64,000 nt of DNA from JAVVEG01 sp041751425 (lineage in GTDB: Bacteria; Pseudomonadota; Gammaproteobacteria; Pseudomonadales; Pseudohongiellaceae): positions 62,001-126,000 of the forward strand of contig JBGSXL010000008.1 of the NCBI GenBank assembly GCA_041751425.1. The letters run 5' to 3'. Shown here one piece after another: positions 16,917-25,090 of the stretch. Below the pieces are notes generated by a model, which saw only the letters and a list, made by a program, of their open reading frames with translations, searched no databases and was not told where the DNA came from. Made by a program: the position numbers and the translations under genes. How positions within the stretch are numbered: the first letter of the stretch is position 1; each line of letters begins with the position of its first letter.

Positions 16917-17711
16917 ATGAAGCAATTTCTCTACGTCATAATAATGCTGCTTGCTCTAACAGTTGCAGGTGGCGCCTATGCTGAGCGTCAGGCAAGCGAT
17001 GACGAACAGATGATCACTGATCCCCGCGTTCAACACCGGCAATATGTTTTTGCTGCGACCGGAGAAACGCTCCCATACGCGCTGTTTGTACCAAGCTCAT
17101 ATCAGCAGGGTGAACCGGCGCCGTTGATCGTCGCATTGCATGGCCTGGGGCGCTCCTACGACTGGTTGATGGGCTATGAAGGTTTTCTGGATCACGCCGA
17201 GGAACTGGGTTTCGTGGTGGTGACACCGTTGGGCTATATCCGTCGCGGCTGGTATGGCTCGCGTCCCACCGAGGATGCCGCTGATGCTCAGCACAGTGAA
17301 GCTGATGTCATGGCGGTACTGGATCTGGTGCGTGATGAGTTTAGTATTGATGAGAACCGTCTGTATCTGTGGGGACACTCCATGGGTGGCGCAGGTACTT
17401 ACCATATCGCGGTTAACAATCCGGATCTGTTTGCGGCACTTGCTGTCGCGGCACCCGCTCCTCGCTCAGATTTAGCGCCCCAGGTGTTGGAAGCGATAAA
17501 ACATATCCCCATTCTGGTACTGCAAGGCACCGAAGATGAACTGGTGCCTGTTGCTATGACGCGCCGCTGGGTAGGTGCCATGCAAGAGCTTGGCATGCAG
17601 CATGTCTATGTAGAAATAGAAGGTGCTGACCACACGTTTTTCATTTCACAGAACGGCGAGAACATGCGCAAGATCACCAGTTTCTTCGACATGATCAGAA
17701 AACAGTACTGA
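16917..17711 (+). CDS. Secreted alpha/beta hydrolase, PHB-depolymerase/feruloyl-esterase-like
   Basis: The 264-residue protein has a signal peptide (about residues 1-22, GGAYA) and an alpha/beta hydrolase domain. Visible are the oxyanion region PLIVALHGLGRSYDW, the nucleophile elbow GHSMGGAG with Ser155, an acid in LQGTEDELVP and the catalytic His in GADHTFF. The layout is that of the LpqC/poly(3-hydroxybutyrate) depolymerase-like group (esterase D-like secreted enzymes). It probably cleaves an ester outside the cytoplasm; the substrate cannot be read. It lies 82 bases after fadE and converges on the E2 gene, with a GC-rich hairpin between. Confidence 0.85.
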   Translation: MKQFLYVIIMLLALTVAGGAYAERQASDDEQMITDPRVQHRQYVFAATGETLPYALFVPSSYQQGEPAPLIVALHGLGRSYDWLMGYEGFLDHAEELGFVVVTPLGYIRRGWYGSRPTEDAADAQHSEADVMAVLDLVRDEFSIDENRLYLWGHSMGGAGTYHIAVNNPDLFAALAVAAPAPRSDLAPQVLEAIKHIPILVLQGTEDELVPVAMTRRWVGAMQELGMQHVYVEIEGADHTFFISQNGENMRKITSFFDMIRKQY

Positions 17712-17736
17712 CTGTCGTACTGACAACAGATCAACA

Positions 17737-17754
17737 GCCTGCCAAACGGCAGGC
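17737..17754. terminator. Hairpin between convergent genes
   Basis: GCCTGCC, a four-base AAAC loop and GGCAGGC form a perfect seven-pair stem between the convergent stops at 17711 and 17763. There is no clear T-run on either side, so it may act as a weak bidirectional terminator. Confidence 0.5.
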
Positions 17755-17762
17755 AAGCAGAC

Positions 17763-18896
17763 TTACTTCTTGCTCATATCCGTCATCACTGCACCAAGAA
17801 ATCGCGCAGCTTCCCCGCCGCTGCAGGCTCGGTGATCGAAACTCAGTGACAGTGGCAGCATGCGATGCACCTCTACCTTGTCTCCAACCGCTACAGCCTC
17901 ACTGCGAATCTTCCCAGCGCCCAGTATTGTCACCATGGGTGGCATGATGACCGGGTTGCTGTAACGCCCAGCGATAGTGCCAAAATTGGAAAGTGTGATA
18001 GTTGCCCCCGTCATCTCCTGCGGTGGAATCTTGCGTGTCTTCACCGCTTCACGCAAATTGTCCAGACCTTTGCGCAGGTCAGCTGGTGTGCGCTCAGCAA
18101 TATCGCGCAATACAGGTACGAACAAGCCGTCAGGCGTATCCACTGCTATGCCCAGATCGACGCGGGCGATTGGTCGCAGTGACAAATTCTTGCCGTCGAA
18201 CCAGGCATTCAGATTTGGCTCGGCTTTGCAGGCAAATGCGATAGCTCGTACCAGTCGCATGGTTGGGTCTTCGCCCTTCTCCCAGGCGTGGATGTCCACA
18301 TCATCGTGGATAGTGACACTGACTACCTGCGAATGTGCCAGCGCCATATTTTTGGCCATAACGCGGCGAACACCTTTCAGTGTGAACGCATCACCGAAGT
18401 CATGACTTACCTTAGCAGCTCGTTCCACATCCTCTGCCGTAATCAATCCCTGCCTGCCGCTACCTGCAACTTGTGCCAGATCTACGTCAAGCCGTCTGGC
18501 TAACGCTTTTATCAATGGCGTTGCCATCACTCTGCGGTCATCACCACCATCCAGCTTCTTGCCAGCACTGGCATCGGGGCTGCCAATGATGAATTGCTCG
18601 ACTTCCACTTCCTTGCTACCGGATTTCACTTCTCCGACTACGGTGCCTTTGTCGTCTTCACCCGCATCGGCATATTCCAGCAGTGGCTCACCCACATGCA
18701 CCTGGTCACCGGGAGCACCAAATAATTCCAGCACTTTGCCGGATTGCGGCGAAGGCAGATCGACAATTGCCTTGGCAGTCTCCACCGACAAGATGATCTG
18801 ATCTTCCTTGACTGTGTCACCGGGCTTGATGTGCCACTCGACAATCTCTGCTTCCTGTAAACCTTCACCCAGGTCTGGCAGTTTGAAATACCTCAT
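17763..18896 (-). CDS. bkdB: Branched-chain 2-oxoacid dehydrogenase E2 (dihydrolipoyl acyltransferase)
   Basis: The 377-residue E2 has one lipoyl domain (about residues 1-78; lipoylated Lys42 in VETAKAIVD), an Ala/Asp-rich linker, an E1/E3-binding domain (about 122-160, ATPLIKALARRLDVDLAQVA) and the catalytic acyltransferase core. It transfers the acyl group from E1-bound thiamine to CoA. The active-site motif reads SFDHRACSGGEAARF: the His is present, but the usual Asp of HRxxDG is Ser. As I recall, related gammaproteobacterial E2s have Thr-Gly-Gly-Glu-Ala here, so this is probably a subfamily trait. Its ATG overlaps the E1beta stop (ATGA). No E3 gene is in the cluster, so a shared lipoamide dehydrogenase is implied. 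Confidence 0.9.
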   Translation of the reverse strand: MRYFKLPDLGEGLQEAEIVEWHIKPGDTVKEDQIILSVETAKAIVDLPSPQSGKVLELFGAPGDQVHVGEPLLEYADAGEDDKGTVVGEVKSGSKEVEVEQFIIGSPDASAGKKLDGGDDRRVMATPLIKALARRLDVDLAQVAGSGRQGLITAEDVERAAKVSHDFGDAFTLKGVRRVMAKNMALAHSQVVSVTIHDDVDIHAWEKGEDPTMRLVRAIAFACKAEPNLNAWFDGKNLSLRPIARVDLGIAVDTPDGLFVPVLRDIAERTPADLRKGLDNLREAVKTRKIPPQEMTGATITLSNFGTIAGRYSNPVIMPPMVTILGAGKIRSEAVAVGDKVEVHRMLPLSLSFDHRACSGGEAARFLGAVMTDMSKK

Positions 18897-20002
18897 ACGT
18901 CCTCCATTACTTTCTTTACCGTGCCGATGATGTCTTCAACGCAGGGCATATAAAGTCCTTCATTTTTTGAATAGGGCATCGGCGTGTCGTAACCAGTAAC
19001 ACGTTGCACAGGTGCTTGCAGATACATCAGGGCATCTTCACCCAGCCGCGCACTGATCTCCGAACCTATCCCCCCACTGCGCGCCGCTTCCTGAATGATG
19101 ACGCAGCGCCCTGTTTTCTCAACCGAACGAATGATAGTGTCCATATCCAACGGGCTGATACTGGCGACATCTATCACTTCCGCCTCAATGCCATCTTCTG
19201 CTGCCAGTTGCTTGGCGGCCAGCATGGTTTCGTGAATCATCGCACCCCAGGATACCAGTGTAATATGTTCACCCTGCCGCAGCGTGAAACATACATCCAG
19301 TGGCAGACCCTGCCCATCATCCTCAACTTCCTGGCGCACCATACGGTAGATGCGTTTGGGTTCCAGAAACAATACCGGGTCCGGGTCCTGAATTGCAGAC
19401 AACAGCAATCCGTAAGCGCGGGTTGGCGATGATGGAATAACCACACGCAAACCGGGAATATGCGCAAACAGAGCCTCAGTACTTTCCGAATGATGTTCCG
19501 GTGCGTGAATACCGCCACCGAAGGGGGCACGTATCACCAATGGACAATGCAGACGACCACGCGTACGGTTGCGCATGCGGGCGGCATGACAGACCATGTG
19601 TTCTACCGCGGCAAAAATGAATCCCATGAACTGAATTTCGGCAACCGGACGCATACCCTGTGTCGCCATTCCAACGGCCATACCTGCGATAAGTGATTCC
19701 GCTAATGGGGTATCCAGAACACGTTTGAAACCAAAATCGCGCTTTAATCCCTCCGTAGCACGAAACACGCCGCCATTGGTGCCGACATCCTCGCCCAGAA
19801 TGACAACTTCCGGGTGATCAGTCAGTGCACGCCGTAACGCGAGGTTCACTGCCTCCACCAGAGTGACTGTATGTGTCGTTTTCTCAGAAGTTTTCCTGGA
19901 AGACTTCTCAGGAGCTTTACCAGAAGCCTTACCAGAAACTCTTTCCGAAACCTGCTCAGTCACTTCCTTCGGCATTTTTTCTGCTGCGTTTTTAGTGGCC
20001 AT
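18893..20002 (-). CDS. bkdA2: 2-oxoisovalerate dehydrogenase E1 beta subunit
   Basis: The 369-residue E1beta has the transketolase-like pyrimidine domain (TLVEAVNLALRRALTDHPEV, VILGEDVGTNGGVFRATEGL) and the C-terminal transketolase domain (LVSWGAMIHETMLAAKQLAA). With E1alpha it decarboxylates branched-chain 2-oxoacids using thiamine diphosphate. An N-terminal extension of about 45 residues is unusual: it is Lys/Ser/Glu-rich with repeats such as VSGKASGKAPEKSSRKTSEK and is probably disordered. Its start overlaps the E1alpha stop by 11 bases and its stop overlaps the E2 start. PDH-type subunits look alike, but the neighbouring leucine dehydrogenase favours the branched-chain assignment. Confidence 0.9.
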   Translation of the reverse strand: MATKNAAEKMPKEVTEQVSERVSGKASGKAPEKSSRKTSEKTTHTVTLVEAVNLALRRALTDHPEVVILGEDVGTNGGVFRATEGLKRDFGFKRVLDTPLAESLIAGMAVGMATQGMRPVAEIQFMGFIFAAVEHMVCHAARMRNRTRGRLHCPLVIRAPFGGGIHAPEHHSESTEALFAHIPGLRVVIPSSPTRAYGLLLSAIQDPDPVLFLEPKRIYRMVRQEVEDDGQGLPLDVCFTLRQGEHITLVSWGAMIHETMLAAKQLAAEDGIEAEVIDVASISPLDMDTIIRSVEKTGRCVIIQEAARSGGIGSEISARLGEDALMYLQAPVQRVTGYDTPMPYSKNEGLYMPCVEDIIGTVKKVMEDV

Positions 20003-21083
20003 TGTCAGTCTCCCTGAGCGCCAGGTGCTCGAATAATATGGCGCGCTGCTCCAGTAATGGCTGTGTCATTTCGGCATATACATGCGTCATGAACTCGTCT
20101 GGTTTTTGTGGTGGTGTATTCAGGTACGTCGCCACCGCCGCGTCTACTTCCTTCTGTACATCCTTGAGCATTGCCTGCTCCTTGTCGGAGTCCCAAAGTT
20201 TCTGTTCGTGCAGATAAGTTTGCAGCCGCTTAACCGGCTCCAGTTCCCATGCAGTTTTGACTTCCTGTGAATCACGATAGCGGGTAGCGTCATCCGCGGT
20301 TGTGTGGTCACTCAGACGATAAGTAATCGCTTCAATCAACGTGGCACCTTTGCCAGCGCGCGCCTTCTTCATTGCCTGATGTACTGCGTAGAAAACCGCA
20401 ACGACATCATTACCATCTACCTGTACGCCATCGATACCTGCGGCAATCGCTTTCTGTGCCAGTGTCTTGGAACCAGTCTGCGCGGAACGCGGCACGGATA
20501 TGGCCCACTGATTGTTATTAATCAGCGCAACCAGAGGCAGCTGCCAGACCCCAGCCAGATTCAGCGACTCATAGAAGTCACCGCGTGACGTGGCACCATC
20601 GCCGCAGGTAGTCAAAACAGCCTGATGCGACCCTTTACTCTTCAGAGCAACGGCAACGCCGGCAGCGTGAGTCATCTGATTGGCTATGGGAATGCAGAAA
20701 GGCAGGTCTTTGGCGGCAACGCCTTCAAATATATTGCCGCGTTCATCACCACCCCAGAGCTGCAGAATCTGATCCAGTCTCACACCGCGAACATATTGTG
20801 TGGCCTGGTCCCGATAATAAGGAACGAAAATATCGTCGTCCTGCATTGCCAACCCGGCACCTGTGCCCACTGCTTCCTGTCCCAGACAGGAAGGGTAAGT
20901 ATGCATTTGCCCGGTGCGCTGCAATGCAACTGCTTTTTTGTCCAAAGTGCGGATAAGCACAAGCAGGCGATAACATGCCTGCAACCAATCACTGCTTACT
21001 TCACCGGGCAGTTCTTGAACCAGTTTGCCTTTCGAGTCGATGAAACAATAATTATCATCCGTTTGTACAAATTCCTGACGCAT
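19992..21083 (-). CDS. bkdA1: 2-oxoisovalerate dehydrogenase E1 alpha subunit
   Basis: The 363-residue E1alpha has the thiamine-diphosphate motif GDGATSRGDFYESLN ending in INNNQWAIS, the usual GDG...NN pattern. The start of the domain (RTLDKKAVALQRTGQMHTYP, then SCLGQEAVGTGAGLAMQDDD) matches the branched-chain and PDH E1alpha group. The phosphorylation-loop region reads TYRLSDHTTADDATRYRD, typical of the branched-chain form. GGAGG lies five bases before the ATG, the best ribosome site in the cluster. It is read from the same strand as leucine dehydrogenase, 90 bases downstream of it. Confidence 0.92.
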   Translation of the reverse strand: MRQEFVQTDDNYCFIDSKGKLVQELPGEVSSDWLQACYRLLVLIRTLDKKAVALQRTGQMHTYPSCLGQEAVGTGAGLAMQDDDIFVPYYRDQATQYVRGVRLDQILQLWGGDERGNIFEGVAAKDLPFCIPIANQMTHAAGVAVALKSKGSHQAVLTTCGDGATSRGDFYESLNLAGVWQLPLVALINNNQWAISVPRSAQTGSKTLAQKAIAAGIDGVQVDGNDVVAVFYAVHQAMKKARAGKGATLIEAITYRLSDHTTADDATRYRDSQEVKTAWELEPVKRLQTYLHEQKLWDSDKEQAMLKDVQKEVDAAVATYLNTPPQKPDEFMTHVYAEMTQPLLEQRAILFEHLALRETDNGH

Positions 21084-21117
21084 AACTACCTCCTGAATTC
21101 ATTAACACTTCGCTCGC

Positions 21118-21165
21118 AGCTTCTTGTGTTGAGTAACTTCTTGTTTAAAGTAACTTCTTGTATTA
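21118..21165. repeat. Three imperfect 14-17 bp tandem copies
   Basis: AGTAACTTCTTGT with short spacers occurs at 21132 and 21149 (17-bp period), with a diverged copy from 21118. The array fills much of the 90-bp gap between the leucine dehydrogenase and E1alpha genes. It looks like a slippage or duplication product; no function is apparent. Confidence 0.7.
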
Positions 21166-21173
21166 AGAAAGTT

Positions 21174-22196
21174 CTAACGGTAGAGAATCTCTTCCGCCAT
21201 GTGGTTTGCTATTTGCTCGGGCGGACAATTATCTACGCTGCTGCGTTCAAACAATTGCGCCAACGTATCTCCCAAAGCGAGTGTACGAACTCTGACCGTA
21301 TCCGCCGGCGCTTTCAGATAGCCCAGAGAAACGGTGATCAAACCGCCGGCATTGATGACATAGTCAGGCGCATAAAGAATGCCCTTTAGATGCAATATCT
21401 CACCCTGTTGATCATCGGCCAGCTGATTATTGGCGGCACCGGCTACTACGCGGCAACGCAGCCGAGGAATGGTATTTTCGTTCAATATCCCCCCCAGACC
21501 ACAGGGTGAAAAAACATCACATTCCACGTCATAAATCGCGTCGGTGCTGACAGCTGTCGCCGCAAATTCCTTAACGCAACGCTGTACTTTTGCCTCGTCG
21601 GGGTCGCAGACTATCAGTTTTGCGCCAGCCTTGTGCAACAGACCGGCCAGTACATAACCTACATTGCCAAGACCCTGGATAGCAATGCGCAGACCTGCTA
21701 CGGAGGAGTGTTTCAGTTGATGTTGTACGGCTGCCTGCAGACCGGCAAATACGCCCAGTGCAGTCAATGGTGAAGGGTCGGAACCATCTTTGCTGGTGCC
21801 GGACACATAAGGAGTAATACTTGCCACCTCATCCATGTCTCCCAGCAGTGTACCGCTGTCGACGGCGGTGATATAGCGCCCACCCAGGTCATCAACAAAG
21901 CGACCGAAAGCGCGATACAAAGCAACTCTGTCTGTGACAACTGCCGGCTTGAGAATGACGCCTTTACCGCCACCCTGCGGTACTTTTGCCAGCGCGGCTT
22001 TATAACTCATGCCACGGGCAAGCTTAATGACATCGGAAATAGCAGATTCGTCGTTGCGGTATTCAATGCAGCGGCAGCCCCCTAAAGCGGGACCAAGACG
22101 GGTATTGTGGATGGCGATGATGGAACGGAGCTGGGTTGCTTCGTCAAATTTGAAATGTAACTCGTCAAGATTTGCGAGTTCGATTTTGTCGAACAT
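21174..22196 (-). CDS. ldh: Leucine/valine dehydrogenase (Glu/Leu/Phe/Val family)
   Basis: The 340-residue NAD-dependent enzyme oxidatively deaminates branched-chain amino acids to 2-oxoacids, the substrates of the E1-E2 complex encoded downstream. The catalytic region reads ARGMSYKAALAKVPQGGGKG (catalytic Lys in SYKAA and glycine-rich loop), and the nucleotide-binding domain has IQGLGNVGYVLAGLLHKAGA. Length is close to the Bacillus enzymes (about 364). AAGGAGA lies four bases before the ATG. It is the first gene of a four-gene cluster on this strand; substrate preference (Leu or Val) cannot be decided from sequence. Confidence 0.93.
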   Translation of the reverse strand: MFDKIELANLDELHFKFDEATQLRSIIAIHNTRLGPALGGCRCIEYRNDESAISDVIKLARGMSYKAALAKVPQGGGKGVILKPAVVTDRVALYRAFGRFVDDLGGRYITAVDSGTLLGDMDEVASITPYVSGTSKDGSDPSPLTALGVFAGLQAAVQHQLKHSSVAGLRIAIQGLGNVGYVLAGLLHKAGAKLIVCDPDEAKVQRCVKEFAATAVSTDAIYDVECDVFSPCGLGGILNENTIPRLRCRVVAGAANNQLADDQQGEILHLKGILYAPDYVINAGGLITVSLGYLKAPADTVRVRTLALGDTLAQLFERSSVDNCPPEQIANHMAEEILYR

Positions 22197-22413
22197 AGTG
22201 TCTCCTTACCGCCAGCAGACCGGGTAGGTCACGCAGCTACAACTGACAATCGGGGTATTGATGTCGTTGTTCGCGGATGTTTGATTGGTAAATCGTGCCT
22301 CAGCTTAGCGCAAAAATCTGACGGGAGCAAAGCGAAACCTCCCGGGTGATTCGCGTCAGGCAATTTCAGATTCAGCTCAATACTGGGTAAGTACTCCGTA
22401 GCTCGGTCGATGA

Positions 22414-22539
22414 TGTGGGAGGTAGCGCGCAGGACAGACACGCCCACAAGTACGTCCGTGTAGGGCTCGTTCGCGTTTCCGCCTTTATCCCCGGAGGGGG
22501 GTCCCTGGCGGTCGACGGTCCTGCGCGCTACCTCCCACA
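22414..22539. repeat. Dispersed repeat element A: 22-bp perfect stem around a conserved core
   Basis: The arms 22414-22435 and 22518-22539 are perfect reverse complements (TGTGGGAGGTAGCGCGCAGG plus AC). The enclosed 82 bases hold a core (22437-22510) that recurs, inverted, in element B: 34 bases starting GACACGCCCACAAG are identical, then a variable patch, then GCCTTTATCCCCGGAGGGGG. The arms are unrelated to those of element B. No ORF in the region looks real. The element lies upstream of leucine dehydrogenase. From memory, similar cores are common intergenic repeats in gammaproteobacteria; function unknown. Confidence 0.75.
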
Positions 22540-22636
22540 ACACCGCCCTGGCATTGTGCGGAGTTCGGAATTGGTCCTGCGCGCGGCCTCCCACAGCACC
22601 AACCTGGCACTGTCCGGAGTTGCGAGTTGCGAATTG
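22518..22636. repeat. Two diverged tandem copies of a 56-63 bp unit
   Basis: Unit 1 (22518-22573) starts GTCCTGCGCGCTACCTCCCA and unit 2 (22574-22636) starts GTCCTGCGCGCGGCCTCCCA; both continue with CACC..CCTGGCA.TGT.CGGAGTT and end GAATTG. The right arm of element A is the start of unit 1, so the same sequence serves both as stem and as tandem repeat. A separate small hairpin, AACCAGC/GCTGGTT at 22663-22684, follows before element B. Confidence 0.7.
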
Positions 22637-22720
22637 ATTTTGCTTGCTTTGCACATGCACTCAACCAGCATGGTTACGCTGGTTTGCCACTCGTTGAGCG
22701 GAGCGCTGGTGCCAGAGTTG

Positions 22721-22851
22721 GAGTCGGCAGGTGGTTCGGAGCGGGACCGTGGAGCGCCAGGGAACCCCCTCCGGGGATAAAGGCGCAAACGAGACGAGCC
22801 CTACACGGACGTACTTGTGGGCGTGTCCCGATTCGAACCACCTGCCGACTC
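22721..22851. repeat. Dispersed repeat element B: inverted copy of the core in a different stem
   Basis: The arms 22721-22738 and 22834-22851 are perfect 18-bp complements (GAGTCGGCAGGTGGTTCG), and pairing continues inward after a short mismatch through GGGAC (22742-22746) with GTCCC. Between them, 22755-22827 is the reverse complement of element A's core, with one length change and a few substitutions. A and B thus keep the loop core but have different stems, each fully paired, which suggests that stem pairing is selected. B lies just upstream of the stop of the redoxin-cytochrome gene. Confidence 0.75.
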
Positions 22852-22886
22852 AAACTCGACCTACGAAGCTCAAGCTGAGCGCCTGA

Positions 22887-23762
22887 TCAGTTGCGCGGCG
22901 AACCCGCATTGATCCAGTAGATCAGCTTCTGTGTTTCTTCGATTGGCATGTTGCGCGCATTTTCGAAATGACGGATATTCGGGTCAACTTGCGCAGGAGG
23001 CATACGGCGCGTCATGATGACTTCCCTGATCATGGGGCTCCAACCTTGAATCATCTGATGGCTGTTCATCGCAAACGGGCCAATACCACCATCAACGTGA
23101 CAGCCTGTGCAACGCTCAATCAGAATCGGCGCTATTTCAGTTTCGTAATCAGGAACCTGTTGCGTATACATATCAGCCGCAGGGAATTCCAGATCACAAC
23201 CTGCCGCTGTTTCAAACTCGACTACCTGTGTCTCCAGTGTCCGGGTATCAGCATCGATTGTTGATTCCAACACATCTCTCAACACATTAGTGCCTTCATT
23301 ACCTCCAGCACGAGGCGTATCCAGTGGGCCTCTGAACAGGACGGTCATGCGGCGCGGTTCAACCACAACTATCTCACCGGCTTTGGTAATACCCAGACCA
23401 TCCGCTACCAACTGCGCCTCATCCAGTAGAATTGGCATATCGTAGTTATAAACATTGTTGGTTTGAATAACACTGTCACGACCATCTTCAATGGACGAAT
23501 TCATCATGATAAAACTGACACCGCGATGCGCCCAGTTGGTACGCAAAACCTTGTAACGGGTTACGCTATCTTCATTCATGCGACAGCCATTTGCCTGGCT
23601 GATGATAACTACAGCATTCTGATAGGCGAATTTGCTGAGTTGATGTGCATTGCCCTTGTGATCAATCAGGGTGAAATCACCCGCTCTGGCTGGCTGAGCA
23701 TGCGCCTGCGAAGTCAGTGTAGCGAATGCAACCAGCATCGCCATCCAGGTTAACTTTTTCAT
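22887..23762 (-). CDS. Secreted redoxin domain fused to a c-type cytochrome domain
   Basis: The 291-residue exported protein has a signal peptide (about 1-22, QAHA). Residues 25-165 form a thioredoxin-like/peroxiredoxin fold (FTLIDHKGNAHQLSKFAYQN, then VVIISQANGCRMNEDS) with one cysteine at the expected site (Cys60), not a CxxC pair. Residues 205-290 form a small cytochrome c-like domain with CTGCH (Cys218, Cys221, His222) and a possible distal Met in TRRMPPA. The same W-x-P-x-IR...MPP pattern occurs in the cytochrome part of the protein at 27943-29277. It is followed upstream on the same strand by a copper-monooxygenase-like gene and may donate electrons to it; that is inference. Confidence 0.82.
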   Translation of the reverse strand: MKKLTWMAMLVAFATLTSQAHAQPARAGDFTLIDHKGNAHQLSKFAYQNAVVIISQANGCRMNEDSVTRYKVLRTNWAHRGVSFIMMNSSIEDGRDSVIQTNNVYNYDMPILLDEAQLVADGLGITKAGEIVVVEPRRMTVLFRGPLDTPRAGGNEGTNVLRDVLESTIDADTRTLETQVVEFETAAGCDLEFPAADMYTQQVPDYETEIAPILIERCTGCHVDGGIGPFAMNSHQMIQGWSPMIREVIMTRRMPPAQVDPNIRHFENARNMPIEETQKLIYWINAGSPRN

Positions 23763-23844
23763 TTTGAACTTCCTCTCACAAATTTGACTTTGACTGGTTT
23801 CTATATATAAAAACGAACTTCTAACAACGACGATTTACAAACGA

Positions 23845-23876
23845 AAAGGGCCGCTTCAAAGATGAAGCAGCCCTTT
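23845..23876 (-). terminator. Rho-independent terminator after the copper-monooxygenase-like gene
   Basis: On the minus strand an AAAGGGC-t-GCTTC stem pairs with GAAGC-g-GCCCTTT around a short loop, then runs into TTTT. It lies 33 bases after the stop at 23910. It may end or attenuate the transcript before the redoxin-cytochrome gene. Confidence 0.75.
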
Positions 23877-23909
23877 CAGGTTATCTCGCTGCTCTTGCAA
23901 CCAGTGCAA

Positions 23910-24860
23910 TTACATATCGCGATATGAGAAATAACCGATGAACATCTCTTCCCAGCTCTGCAGTCCGCCAACAGCAGGTACTGACGGATCAGGGTTGCCG
24001 AGGTTGTACTCAGAGTTGTCGAAAGAGCCTTCAACCACTACACGTGAACCAGCTGGCAGAACCATCGGCTCTGACAAACGGTAGGTAGGCTGCCAGGCAA
24101 AGTTGTAGTCTGGTACGTTGACGATTTCTTCACGGGTATTATCGGGATAGATCACAGCGGCACGCATGGACTTGCCACGGTAATGCATGTGAGCGCGGAA
24201 GCCGTGCAACTCGATGTCTTTGTCGAATACATGCGAGGCTGCCATTTCGTGATTCATGGCACCAGCAGGGATAACGATGTTTTCGTTACGGTTGCCAGCA
24301 GACACTGAGTAAGTGCGGTATTCGTGCTCAGGAATTTCGTCCTTATCAGCGAACCACAGACCAACTCGAGTCTTGTCTTCTGACTCCTGACCGAATGATG
24401 TGTAGTGGACAGACATTCTGATTGCTGAGCCTTTAGGCACTTTCACGCCCATATTCGCTGGGAATGTTGTCGGATCTTCCTTGCCTGGTGCATAACCTTC
24501 CAGGAATTCAGTTGAAGCAGTATTGTCTGCCTCATCGAAAGCCTCAGTCATGTCTCGGGCTACTACATAGGAGAGCAAATGGTGCAATGCACGCTTTTCA
24601 CCAGGAATGAACTGTACTTGCTTGACCCAAAGGTCTTCTTCGAAAGGCAATTCGATATTGGTATTAATGTAGTCGATAACGCCAGTTGCAGGAACTGTAA
24701 ACGCAGGCACTTCTACAACGTAGTCAGGCTGGCCATCACCACCCCATTCATTTGAGGAGGCTTTGATCTTGGTCAGCGGATCTTCGCCAGGTGCTGCATT
24801 TACTTGGAAAGCCAAAGCCGCAGTCATTGCCAGCGTTGAAGCTAAGCCTAATTTTTTCAT
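23910..24860 (-). CDS. PHM-like type II copper monooxygenase-like protein
   Basis: The 316-residue exported protein (signal about 1-22, NAA) resembles the catalytic core of ascorbate-dependent type II copper monooxygenases (peptidylglycine and dopamine monooxygenase family). All six copper-ligand positions appear present: HH at 93-94 (ALHHLLSY) and His152 (VHYTS) for one copper; His224 and His226 (AHMHYRGKSM) and Met306 (SWEEMFIGYF) for the other. Unlike the eukaryotic enzymes it has no disulfides. It is probably a periplasmic copper enzyme that hydroxylates an unknown substrate. GGAGG precedes the ATG. The neighbour downstream is a redoxin-cytochrome, and a fused homologue lies 3 kb away on the other strand. 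Confidence 0.8.
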   Translation of the reverse strand: MKKLGLASTLAMTAALAFQVNAAPGEDPLTKIKASSNEWGGDGQPDYVVEVPAFTVPATGVIDYINTNIELPFEEDLWVKQVQFIPGEKRALHHLLSYVVARDMTEAFDEADNTASTEFLEGYAPGKEDPTTFPANMGVKVPKGSAIRMSVHYTSFGQESEDKTRVGLWFADKDEIPEHEYRTYSVSAGNRNENIVIPAGAMNHEMAASHVFDKDIELHGFRAHMHYRGKSMRAAVIYPDNTREEIVNVPDYNFAWQPTYRLSEPMVLPAGSRVVVEGSFDNSEYNLGNPDPSVPAVGGLQSWEEMFIGYFSYRDM

Positions 24861-25090
24861 GATCGAACTCCTCCAGTAGGGTTTGCCGATAGTAGCTATT
24901 TAATCTTATGTCACGGTGCTCGCATGCGGTGCCGCGCACAACCTCAAGATGGTCAACTACAATCTTTGAGACTTGGCGCTAATCCTACTCAGTTTGATGA
25001 CACAATACAAACCGATTCGTGGATAATTGGTGACAAACTGTGTCGAACCTAAGCGCTTGTATATTAAGCAATTAAATCACTGCGAGAGAC

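Noticed and set aside
20625..21389. 254-codon plus-strand frame
   Set aside because: It is antisense to E1alpha and leucine dehydrogenase, both certain genes, and its translation has no family features.
22239..22270. Loose ACAACTGACA/TGTCGTTGT pair upstream of leucine dehydrogenase as an Lrp-type site
   Set aside because: Imperfect with a long spacer; it does not stand out from chance in this region.
22414..22851. Insertion sequence with terminal inverted repeats
   Set aside because: No transposase frame lies between the inverted repeats and no target-site duplication was found.
22415..22878. Several 80-120 codon frames in the repeat island
   Set aside because: They follow from GC-rich inverted repeats, read through both copies and have no ribosome sites or domain features.
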